From Neisseria sicca (GTDB lineage Bacteria > Pseudomonadota > Gammaproteobacteria > Burkholderiales > Neisseriaceae): a stretch of 64,000 nucleotides of DNA. Both the position numbers and the translations under genes were made by a program. The notes beneath the pieces are model-generated. The model saw only the letters and a program-made list of their open reading frames with translations. It searched no databases and was not told the origin of the DNA. The DNA lies in NCBI RefSeq assembly GCF_017753665.1, contig NZ_CP072524.1, forward strand, positions 2,108,001 through 2,172,000, read 5' to 3'. Shown piece after piece: positions 42,826 through 50,181 of the stretch. The first letter of the stretch is position 1. Each line of letters opens with the position of its first letter.

Positions 42826-43776
42826 TCAAACCAGATTCTGCGGATTGCCTGCGACGAAGCGGTTGATGTTGTCCACAAGGATGTCAAACAGACGGTTGGC
42901 GGCCTCTTGGCTTGCCCATGCAATGTGTGGCGTGACAATGAGGTTGGGCAGTCGAGCTTTCAGCAGAGGGTTGCCGTCGCGCGGCGGCTCTTGTGTTAAC
43001 ACGTCAAAACCTGCCCCGCCGATTTGCCCGTATTTCAAGGCGGCGATGAGCGCGTGTTCGTCCACCAGTCCGCCGCGTCCGCAGTTGATGATGACGGCGC
43101 CGGGCTTCATCTGCTGCAATTCGGCTTCGCCTATCATATTTGCCGTTTCCGGCGTGAGCGGGCAATGCAGCGACAGCGCGTCGGCAGTGCGGACGGCTTC
43201 GTCAAAGGAAACGTAGCCGTCGCGGACGGTTTCGGCGTGTTTGTGTTCGACAAACACGACCTTCATTTTGAACGCCTGTGCATAAGTTGCCAGCGTTTTA
43301 CCAATATTGCCGCGACCGAAAATCGCCAGTGTTTTACCGTTTAAATCGCGCATCGGTGCGCCGAGGTGGCAGAAAAACGGCGAGTTTTCCCACAAGCCTG
43401 CTGCAACGTCTCGCTGATAGGCAGGCAGGTTGCGCATCAGGGTAATCATCATCATAAACGCGTGTTCCGCCACGGATTCATTGCCGTAAGCGCGGATGTT
43501 GCACACGCTCACGCCCGCTTGCTTGGCGGCAGCAAGGTCAACATTGTTGACGCCCGTCGCGGCTAGCGCAATCAGTTTGAGCTGCGGGTTGGCGGCGATG
43601 TGTTCGGCGGAAATCACGACTTTGTTGGTAATGATGATGTCCGCGCCCTGTATGCGCTCGGCGGTCTGATGCGCCTCAGTCGAACCATAGCTGCTTAAAG
43701 TATGCGGAAAATCAAAGTCAAACGGACGGTCGGCAAGCGTGTCGCGGTCGAGAACGGCAATACACAGTGGATTCAT
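42826..43776 (-). CDS. D-2-hydroxyacid dehydrogenase (hydroxypyruvate/glycerate type)
   Basis: 316 residues. The NAD fold has GRGNIGKTLATYAQAF around residue 150. The catalytic trio is Arg in NCGRGGLVDE, Glu in FDVLTQEPP and His in TPHIAWAS. The closest characterised relatives are HprA-type hydroxypyruvate/glycerate dehydrogenases, but the family covers several 2-keto acids, so I give no symbol. The gene stands alone; a Correia element lies 87 bases upstream. Confidence 0.88.
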   Translation of the reverse strand: MNPLCIAVLDRDTLADRPFDFDFPHTLSSYGSTEAHQTAERIQGADIIITNKVVISAEHIAANPQLKLIALAATGVNNVDLAAAKQAGVSVCNIRAYGNESVAEHAFMMMITLMRNLPAYQRDVAAGLWENSPFFCHLGAPMRDLNGKTLAIFGRGNIGKTLATYAQAFKMKVVFVEHKHAETVRDGYVSFDEAVRTADALSLHCPLTPETANMIGEAELQQMKPGAVIINCGRGGLVDEHALIAALKYGQIGGAGFDVLTQEPPRDGNPLLKARLPNLIVTPHIAWASQEAANRLFDILVDNINRFVAGNPQNLV

Positions 43777-43862
43777 ATTTCACCTATCAAAAATAAAATA
43801 ATGATTTAAATAAACTAATTTTGAATAAAATATTCAAAAGATACGGCGTAGTTGAGAATGGT

Positions 43863-43969
43863 TATAGTGGATTAACTTTAAATCAGGACAAGGCGACGAA
43901 GCCGCAGACAGTACAGATAGTACGACAAGGCGAGGCAACGCCGTACTGGTTTAAAGTTAATCCACTATA
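43863..43969. mobile_element. Correia repeat enclosed element, short form (107 bp)
   Basis: TATAGTGGATTAACTTTAAA to TTTAAAGTTAATCCACTATA, inverted relative to the copies at 657 and 5826. It ends 40 bases before the DUF2061 gene, so its outward promoter could drive that gene. Confidence 0.93.
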
Positions 43970-44009
43970 TTATCCGAACCATACAGACATCACCAATCAG
44001 GAAACCATC

Positions 44010-44228
44010 ATGATTAAAACCATGACCTTTGCCATTTTACATTTCGCCACCGCGTTTGGCGTTGCCTATATTTTGACCGACAGCATCGGCATCTCAAGCG
44101 CAGTCGCGCTGGTCGAACCGCTTGCCAACACCGTCGTTTTTTATTTCCACGAAAAGGCATGGCGACGCTACGAAAAAAATAAAACTTTGAAGCAGGAATG
44201 GACTACGCCGCTGCACCATTGTGGATAA
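44010..44228 (+). CDS. DUF2061 small membrane protein
   Basis: 72 residues from the ATG at 44010. The open frame runs upstream through the Correia element, but that part is repeat DNA. Two hydrophobic stretches (TFAILHFATAFGVAYILTD and SAVALVEPLANTVVFYF) and the ending FHEKAWRRYEK fit DUF2061, a family of predicted inner-membrane proteins of unknown function. GGAAACC is a weak ribosome site. The stop codon overlaps an exact DnaA box (44220-44228). Confidence 0.82.
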   Translation: MIKTMTFAILHFATAFGVAYILTDSIGISSAVALVEPLANTVVFYFHEKAWRRYEKNKTLKQEWTTPLHHCG

Positions 44229-44400
44229 GTTTTGACCGGGGGTCGTCTGAAAACGGGTTAGGGTTTATTGTTTCTTATTGATAAATATTCTTTCAATAAA
44301 ATGGATATTTATTAATCCAAACGAAATCAATAAAATGCTTTCCATCGCTTGAACGCCTATGCAGTTCATCTTTTATATTCAACATCATAAGGAAAGTATC

Positions 44401-44661
44401 ATGAAAAAAGCACTCTTCGCCTCCCTCATCGCTGTTGCCGCCGCCGCATCTTTCGCCGACAGTCGCATTCCTGAATGGAATCATGCCAACGACTCCGGCC
44501 CCATTCCGGGCTTAACTCAAGTCGAATATCACGACGCGTACGATATGCGTAAGGATGATGACCGCGTGAAATTTACCGTACCTGCCACAGGCGTGCGCGA
44601 AATCACCGACATCGGCTACAACGACACCTATGCCCGCTCATTGCAAAACGGCTCAAATTGA
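44401..44661 (+). CDS. Small secreted protein of unknown function
   Basis: 86 residues. AAGGAAAG precedes the ATG at 44401. The Sec signal peptide is residues 1-19 (SFA, cleavage before DS). The 67-residue mature part has no cysteines. It is rich in Asp and Tyr, with two related YxD(A/T)Y motifs (EYHDAYDMRK and GYNDTYARS). I do not recognise the family. It is probably periplasmic or exported. Confidence 0.8.
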   Translation: MKKALFASLIAVAAAASFADSRIPEWNHANDSGPIPGLTQVEYHDAYDMRKDDDRVKFTVPATGVREITDIGYNDTYARSLQNGSN

Positions 44662-44685
44662 TTGCCAAGCAGTTGACGATACATT

Positions 44686-44731
44686 GAAAGGTCGTCTGAA
44701 ACGTATCCATCCGTTTTCAGACGACCTTTTG
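44686..44731 (+). terminator. DUS terminator after the secreted-protein gene
   Basis: AAAGGTCGTCTGAAACG and CGTTTTCAGACGACCTTTTG. Confidence 0.85.
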
Positions 44732-44825
44732 CTTTATCGGAAACGGCAGCTATGATACCCTTCAGCGCGGAATATCGAAGAGTCGATATTGTTAACCGAT
44801 TGAAAACGCTATGAAAGGATAAAAC

Positions 44826-45155
44826 ATGAGCGGTTTGATTATTGAAGATTTGCAGGAAGGCCACGGCAAAGAGGCCGTGAAAGGCAAGGAAATTACCGTG
44901 CATTACACCGGTTGGCTGGAAGACGGCACCAAATTCGACTCCAGCCTCGACCGCCGTCAGCCGCTGACGATTACGCTGGGCGTGGGCCAGGTCATTCAAG
45001 GCTGGGACGAAGGTTTCGGCGGCATGAAAGAAGGCGGCAAACGCAAGCTGACCATTCCCGCAGAAATGGGCTACGGCGCACGCGGCGCGGGCGGCGTGAT
45101 TCCGCCAAACGCGACATTGGTGTTTGAAGTGGAGCTGTTGAAAGTTTATGAATAA
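44826..45155 (+). CDS. FKBP-type peptidyl-prolyl isomerase
   Basis: 109 residues, a single FKBP domain without a signal peptide, so cytosolic as it stands. Conserved pocket residues are seen in HYTGWLEDGTKFDSSLDR, VIQGWDEGFGGMKEGGKRKLTIP, MGYGARGAGG and IPPNATLVFEVELL. It speeds cis-trans isomerisation of prolyl bonds. AAAGGA lies 6 bases before the ATG. Confidence 0.95.
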   Translation: MSGLIIEDLQEGHGKEAVKGKEITVHYTGWLEDGTKFDSSLDRRQPLTITLGVGQVIQGWDEGFGGMKEGGKRKLTIPAEMGYGARGAGGVIPPNATLVFEVELLKVYE

Positions 45156-45209
45156 TGCCTGACGGCATCGGGATGGATTTTCTGCTTTGAATCTGCTTTG
45201 AAAAAGAGC

Positions 45210-45257
45210 GAAAGGTCGTCTGAAACCTGAATTTTCAGGTTTTCAGACGACCTTTCA
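45210..45257 (+). terminator. DUS terminator of the FKBP gene
   Basis: GAAAGGTCGTCTGAAACCTGA and its complement, a long and nearly perfect stem. Confidence 0.88.
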
Positions 45258-45315
45258 TTGTCCGATTCCGTCTAAAAACAGTAAAATACCCGTTTTAAAA
45301 GATTCTGGAGCCATC

Positions 45316-45576
45316 ATGACCGTCAAAACCCGTTTCGCCCCCAGCCCCACCGGCTACCTACACATCGGCGGCGTGCGCACCGCCTTGTTTTCATGGGCGT
45401 TTGCCCGCCATCACAAAGGCGAGTTCCTATTGCGTATCGAAGACACCGACTTGGCACGTTCTACCGCCGAATCCGTCAACATCATCCTCGACGGCATGAA
45501 ATGGGTCGGTCTGAACTACGACAACGCCGACAACGTCGTGTATCAAACCCGCCGTTTCGACCGCTATACGGCCTGA
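45316..45576 (+). pseudogene. Duplicated 5' fragment of gltX
   Basis: 86 codons nearly identical to the start of intact gltX (46851 onwards), then divergence after FDRY and a stop two codons later. The similarity starts upstream of the ATG (45281, matching 46816) and ends at 45568 (matching 47103), so about 288 bp including the ribosome site are duplicated. The fragment has the HIGH motif region but not the rest of the catalytic core, so it cannot be a functional synthetase. It marks the left border of the segment holding the iron-type binding protein. Confidence 0.93.
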
Positions 45577-45596
45577 GCCTATGATTTTTTCAGCCG

Positions 45597-46691
45597 CTAT
45601 TTCAATTGGATGTAAAACGTACCGTCCGGCACGACGGGCAGGTATTTGCGGTAGAAGTCCAGATAGGTCTTGTTTGGGTCTATGTCGGCAAACTGCTGCG
45701 GATACAGGGTTTTGGCGATAAATTGCGCGCTGGCCAAATCGGCGATCGAGCGGGAGGCGGTGTGGTAGATGCCGTAAACGCGTTTGTTTTTGACGGCAGG
45801 AATGTCTGCCCAGCCTTTGCGTTTGACAAATCCGGCCAGGCGACGTTGCGCATCGGCCTGGCTGATGCCTATGCCCATCGCCATAATGCCAGGCTTGTCT
45901 TTATGGCCGTTTTCCGTCCCCGAAATGATGATGACGTCGGGTTTGGCCGTCAAGAATTTTTCAGGGTTTATCGGTCCCCAGTTTTTAACGTAAGGCGCGG
46001 CGATATTGTTGCCGCCTGCTGTGTCGGCAATCGCGCCCCACATATCTTTGCCGAAGGTGTAGCTGTATTCGGACGGGCCTTTGTCGCCGAACTCGATATA
46101 GATTTTCGGTTTGGACTGCTTGGCGCGCGCGACGCGTTTTTGGATATCGGCAATGCCTCGGGCGTATTCGGCGGCAATTTTTTGGGCGCGCGCCTGCGTA
46201 CCGTTGAGTTCGCCGAAAATTTCCGCACTGCGCGTGTGCCGCGCGACGGTTTCGGCGTTGAAATCGACCACGACGACGGGTATGCCTGCCGCTTTAATGC
46301 GCGGCAGGTGGGTGGCGACGGCCTTATACTGCCAGTCGGCCAGAATCAATACGTCCGGCTTGAGCGCGAGCGTTTTCTCCAGTGAAAACGTGCCGGTGCT
46401 GATGTTGCCGATGTCCGCAATGTTTTGCAGCGTAGGCAGCTTCTGTTTGAACATCGCCCAGCTGCCGGGATTGAATTTCTCCCAAAACTCACGCGAAATG
46501 CCGATGACGTTTTTAAATTTGTCCGCGCCCGTTACCGCGATATAGTCGGGATAGTAAAACGCCAAAACCGCGCGTTTGACAGGGACATCGACTTTGACTT
46601 CGCGTCCCAATACGTCTTTGATAGTTTTGATTTCGGCTTGGGCAAAAAGGGGCAGGAGGGCGAGGGCGGCAAATAAAGCGCGTTTGTTCAT
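45597..46691 (-). CDS. Periplasmic iron/siderophore-type ABC substrate-binding protein
   Basis: 364 residues. The signal peptide ends after FAQA (residue 19). The TroA/FepB-like two-lobed fold shows in IKDVLGREVKVDVPVKRAV, LEKTLALKPDVLILADWQ and LTAKPDVIIISG. This cluster includes binding proteins for ferric siderophores, haem and corrinoids. A Fur box 18 bases upstream of the ATG argues for iron. No permease or ATPase gene is adjacent. The gene sits between a gltX fragment and intact gltX and carries a DUS of another dialect upstream (46785), so it was probably acquired from another Neisseria. Confidence 0.87.
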   Translation of the reverse strand: MNKRALFAALALLPLFAQAEIKTIKDVLGREVKVDVPVKRAVLAFYYPDYIAVTGADKFKNVIGISREFWEKFNPGSWAMFKQKLPTLQNIADIGNISTGTFSLEKTLALKPDVLILADWQYKAVATHLPRIKAAGIPVVVVDFNAETVARHTRSAEIFGELNGTQARAQKIAAEYARGIADIQKRVARAKQSKPKIYIEFGDKGPSEYSYTFGKDMWGAIADTAGGNNIAAPYVKNWGPINPEKFLTAKPDVIIISGTENGHKDKPGIMAMGIGISQADAQRRLAGFVKRKGWADIPAVKNKRVYGIYHTASRSIADLASAQFIAKTLYPQQFADIDPNKTYLDFYRKYLPVVPDGTFYIQLK

Positions 46692-46709
46692 GAGCGGATA
46701 CTTTCAAAG

Positions 46710-46724
46710 AAATGATTATCATTT
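46710..46724 (-). promoter_or_regulatory. Fur box
   Basis: AAATGATTATCATTT, a perfect 7-1-7 palindrome matching the core of the Fur consensus (GATAATGATTATCATTATC). It should repress the binding-protein gene when iron is plentiful. Confidence 0.85.
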
Positions 46725-46850
46725 GTCTTGTTTTCAGGAGAAAAGTTCCCAGATGGTCCTTCTGCGCCGACATTATTTTCAGACGGCCTTACATTGTTTA
46801 AACCTTGCCGAAAAAGTAAAATACCTGTTTTCAAAGACTTTGGAGCCATC

Positions 46851-48245
46851 ATGACCGTCAAAACCCGTTTCGCCCCCAGCCCCACCGGCTACCTGCACAT
46901 CGGCGGCGTACGCACCGCCTTGTTTTCATGGGCGTTTGCCCGCCATCACAAAGGCGAGTTCCTATTGCGTATCGAAGACACCGACTTGGCGCGCTCTACC
47001 GCCGAATCCGTCAACATCATCCTCGACGGCATGAAATGGGTCGGTCTCGATTACGACAACGCCGACAACGTCGTGTATCAAACCCGCCGTTTCGACCGCT
47101 ATAAAGAAGTCATCGCCGAACTCTTGGAAAAAGGCGCCGCCTACTACTGCTATTGCAGCAAAGAAGAGCTGGAAGCCATGCGCGAGAAAGCCGAAAAAGA
47201 AGGCACGGCGACTTACGACCGCCGCTGGCGTCCCGAAGCAGGCAAAACCCTGCCCGAAATCCCTGCTGACGTGCAACCGGTCGTCCGCTTCAAAACGCCT
47301 TTGGACGGCGTGACCAAATGGACGGACTTGGTCAAAGGCGAAATCTCCATTCCCAACGAAGCACTCGACGACCTGATTATCGCCCGCGCCGACGGTACGC
47401 CGACTTACAACTTCTGCGTTGTCGTGGACGACTACGACATGGGCGTTACCCACGTTATCCGCGGCGACGACCATGTGAACAATACCCCGAAACAAATCAA
47501 CATCTTAAAAGCCATCGGCGCAAACCTGCCCGAATACGGTCATTTGCCCATGATTCTCAACGAACAAGGCAAAAAAATCTCCAAACGCAGCGGCGATACC
47601 GTCGCCATCACCGACTTCGGCGCGATGGGCATCCTGCCCGAAGCCATGCTCAACTATCTGGCACGCTTGGGCTGGGCGCACGGCGACGACGAGTTCTTTA
47701 CGATGGAACAATTCATCGAATGGTTTGATTTGAAAGACGTTTCCCCGTCTCCAAGCCGCATGGACTTGAAAAAACTCTACTGGATCAACGGCGAACACAT
47801 CAAAATCACCGCCAACGAAAAACTCGCGGAACTCATCAAGCCCCGCCTTGCCCTGCGCGATATTTACGACACGGCAAAACCCGCGTTGGAAGACGTGTTG
47901 GCATTGGTCAAAGACCGCGCCCAAGACCTGAACACCCTCGCCGACGAGTGCCTCTACTTCTACGTTAAACAAACGCCCGCCGAAGCGGACGTGCAAAAAC
48001 ATTGGGACGACGAAGCTGCCGCCCGTATGCTGCGCTTCGCCGAACGCCTCGAAGGGCTGGAAGACTGGAACGCCGAAGCCATCCACGACCTGTTCAAACC
48101 TTTCTGCGACGAAGAAGGCATCAAAATGGGCAAACTCGGCATGCCCCTGCGCCTCGCCGTCTGCGGCACGGCGAAAACCCCCAGCGTTGATGCCGTGTTG
48201 GCATTAATCGGCAAGGAAGAAGTGTTGAAACGGATTCGTTCTTAA
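46851..48245 (+). CDS. gltX: Glutamyl-tRNA synthetase
   Basis: 464 residues from the ATG at 46851, matching the duplicated start at 45316. Class I motifs: FAPSPTGYLHIGG (HIGH type) and KKISKRSG (KMSKS type). A zinc-region equivalent is seen around YYCYCSKEEL. It charges tRNA-Glu. The frame upstream of 46851 is only the duplicated leader. As the only intact copy in the window, it should be the functional gene. Confidence 0.97.
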   Translation: MTVKTRFAPSPTGYLHIGGVRTALFSWAFARHHKGEFLLRIEDTDLARSTAESVNIILDGMKWVGLDYDNADNVVYQTRRFDRYKEVIAELLEKGAAYYCYCSKEELEAMREKAEKEGTATYDRRWRPEAGKTLPEIPADVQPVVRFKTPLDGVTKWTDLVKGEISIPNEALDDLIIARADGTPTYNFCVVVDDYDMGVTHVIRGDDHVNNTPKQINILKAIGANLPEYGHLPMILNEQGKKISKRSGDTVAITDFGAMGILPEAMLNYLARLGWAHGDDEFFTMEQFIEWFDLKDVSPSPSRMDLKKLYWINGEHIKITANEKLAELIKPRLALRDIYDTAKPALEDVLALVKDRAQDLNTLADECLYFYVKQTPAEADVQKHWDDEAAARMLRFAERLEGLEDWNAEAIHDLFKPFCDEEGIKMGKLGMPLRLAVCGTAKTPSVDAVLALIGKEEVLKRIRS

Positions 48246-48251
48246 AACGTT

Positions 48252-48286
48252 GAAAAGGTCGTCTGAAAATGTTCAGACGACCTTTT
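48252..48286 (+). terminator. DUS terminator of gltX
   Basis: AAAAGGTCGTCTGAAAA and TTCAGACGACCTTTTT with a minimal loop. Confidence 0.87.
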
Positions 48287-48357
48287 TGATTTTTCCGATA
48301 CCCATTGATTTCTTGTGAAATAGACGGCAGGCTGGAACAGAAAACACCTGTTCCGTC

Positions 48358-48377
48358 ATTCCCGCGCAGGCGGGAAT
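48358..48377. repeat. dRS3-type repeat
   Basis: ATTCCCGCGCAGGCGGGAAT, identical to the unit at 16535. A degenerate partner (CCCGACTGCGCGGGT) follows about 60 bases on. Together they fill much of the 344-base gltX-M16 gap; no gene is seen there. Confidence 0.82.
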
Positions 48378-48527
48378 CCGGCTTCTGCGTTTGAGGGAAT
48401 ATTTAGAAATCACCATTATTTCAACTTTCCGGACTCCCGACTGCGCGGGTAAATCCCAGAATAGGGATTTGTCGTTTGAAACCCCTATAACAAGCGTTGG
48501 GAAGAAGAAAGCCGTTTCGAGCATAAA

Positions 48528-48570
48528 AAACGTCGTCTGAAATCTAAAACCTGTTTTCAGACGACGTTTG
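48528..48570 (-). terminator. DUS-like terminator of the M16 gene
   Basis: AAAAACGTCGTCTGAAAT and TTTTCAGACGACGTTT; same ACGTCGTC variant as at 3675. Confidence 0.82.
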
Positions 48571-48589
48571 CGTTTATTCAGCCCGAACT

Positions 48590-49888
48590 TTACTGCGCAC
48601 CGACCACGACGATATTCAAGTCTTCGGGGCGGACGCGTTTTTGCCAGGCGGCTTTGACGTCGGCGGCGGTCAGTTTGGCGACGGCTTTGGGGTAGGCTTC
48701 AAGGTAGTCGTCGGGCAGGTTATAGACGCCGATGAGGTTCAAGTAGCCGAGCAGTTTGGCGTTGGAATCGAAACGCAGGGGGAAGCTGCCTGTGATGTTG
48801 GCTTTTGCCTGAGCCATTTCTTCTTCGGTCGGACCTTCAGCGATGAACTGCCTGATGACTTCCTGTGCTGCGGCAAGCGAGGCGCGGGCGGCGGGTTTGC
48901 GCGAAGAATAAGCGATGGTGAACATGCCTGCCTGACGTTCCGGAGTAAGGTTGCTGTACACGCCGTAGGTGTCGCCCCTCTGATTGCGCAGGACTTCCAT
49001 CAGGCGGCTGTCGAATCCGCCGCCGCCGAGGACGTAGTTGCCGGCAACAAGCGCGTAGTAGTCGGGGTCGTTACGGGTAATCAGCGGCATTCCGAGCATG
49101 ATTTGCGCCTGTTCGCCGGCGAAGGGGATGTCACGGCGTTGTGCAGGATGTTTTTTGACGGGCGGAACATCGGCCGATGCGGCAGCATGGTCGGGCAGGC
49201 CGGACAATGCGTTTTGCACGAGGCGGTCGGCACCTTTGCGGTCTATATCGCCGACGATGGCGACGACGGCATTGTTTTTGCCGTAGCGGGTGCGGTAAAA
49301 CGCGCGGATGTCGTCAAGCGTGATGCCGTTTATGCTTTGTACGGTGGTGTATGCGCCTTTGCCGTAAGGGTGGTCGGGATAGGAGAGGCGCGCCAATGTT
49401 CGGGCGGCGGTGAAGTCGGGTTTGGTTTCCTGTTGTTGCAGGAAGGTGGCGGCTTGCGTTTGGTTGCGGCGGAACACAGCTTCGTCGAAACGCGGGCGGG
49501 TCAGTGCGCCGTTGAACAGGGAAACGGCTTTTTTGAGTGTGTCCGGACGGCTCAGGCTGCGCAGGGTGGCGGTGGCGGTTTCGTTGTCCGTACCGCTGCC
49601 GATTTCAACTGCCAATCCGTTGGTTTGGGCGTTGAAGGTTTCTTCGTCCATTTCTTTTGTGCCGCTGGTCAACAGGGCGGCGGTGAAGGCGGCGGTTTCG
49701 CTTTTGCCGTCGGGATCGGACGCGTTGCCTGCGCCTCGGAAGCTGACTGCCATGTCGATAATCGGATTTTCATGCCGCTCGGCCAAGAGGACCTGCACGC
49801 CTTGCGGGGTGGTCCAGCGTTGGATGTTGACCGCTGCCTGTACGGACAGGGGCAGGATAAGGGCGAGGAAGGCAGGAGCGTATTTCAT
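48590..49888 (-). CDS. M16-family peptidase-like protein lacking the zinc motif
   Basis: 432 residues from the ATG at 49888. A signal peptide ends around SVQA (residue 17), so it is periplasmic. The two-lobed M16 fold is clear (YGKNNAVVAIVGDID; GGGGFDSRLMEVLRNQRGDTYGV). The inverted zinc motif HxxEH expected after the first strand is replaced by a stretch reading ETAAFTAALLTSGT. It is therefore almost certainly not a peptidase itself. Non-catalytic M16 subunits usually pair with an active partner, but none is adjacent here. Its role is probably structural or substrate binding. Confidence 0.88.
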   Translation of the reverse strand: MKYAPAFLALILPLSVQAAVNIQRWTTPQGVQVLLAERHENPIIDMAVSFRGAGNASDPDGKSETAAFTAALLTSGTKEMDEETFNAQTNGLAVEIGSGTDNETATATLRSLSRPDTLKKAVSLFNGALTRPRFDEAVFRRNQTQAATFLQQQETKPDFTAARTLARLSYPDHPYGKGAYTTVQSINGITLDDIRAFYRTRYGKNNAVVAIVGDIDRKGADRLVQNALSGLPDHAAASADVPPVKKHPAQRRDIPFAGEQAQIMLGMPLITRNDPDYYALVAGNYVLGGGGFDSRLMEVLRNQRGDTYGVYSNLTPERQAGMFTIAYSSRKPAARASLAAAQEVIRQFIAEGPTEEEMAQAKANITGSFPLRFDSNAKLLGYLNLIGVYNLPDDYLEAYPKAVAKLTAADVKAAWQKRVRPEDLNIVVVGAQ

Positions 49889-50002
49889 TGTTTTTCCTTT
49901 CGGACGGTATTCTTCAGGGGCAGTATAGTGCAAGTACGCGGAATGAAACACCCTTTGGCGGGAAGGTTACGGCGGTTTAATTGTCTGGCCGCCGAAAATT
50001 AA

Positions 50003-50043
50003 GGGTCGTCTGAAACCTGATTTTCGGTTTCAGACGACCCTTC
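50003..50043. terminator. DUS inverted repeat upstream of the M16 gene
   Basis: AAGGGTCGTCTGAAACC and GGTTTCAGACGACCCTT. A GC-rich hairpin (AGGGCGCAATCTTGCGCCCT, 50082-50101) follows. Confidence 0.7.
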
Positions 50044-50121
50044 CATCCTTCGGTCAGATTCGTAATTTATAACCAAAAAAGAAGGGCGCAATCTTGCGCC
50101 CTGACGAGATGATTTTGAACT

Positions 50122-50163
50122 GGGGTCGTCTGAAATTCAAAACCGGATTTTCAGACGACCTTT
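50122..50163 (-). terminator. DUS terminator of the ABC exporter gene
   Basis: GGGGTCGTCTGAAATTC and GATTTTCAGACGACCTTTTG. Confidence 0.83.
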
Positions 50164-50181
50164 TGTCTTACTGCAAGACAC

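Noticed and set aside
43821..44009. N-terminal extension of the DUF2061 gene
   Set aside because: These codons are read through a Correia element; the family starts at the ATG at 44010.
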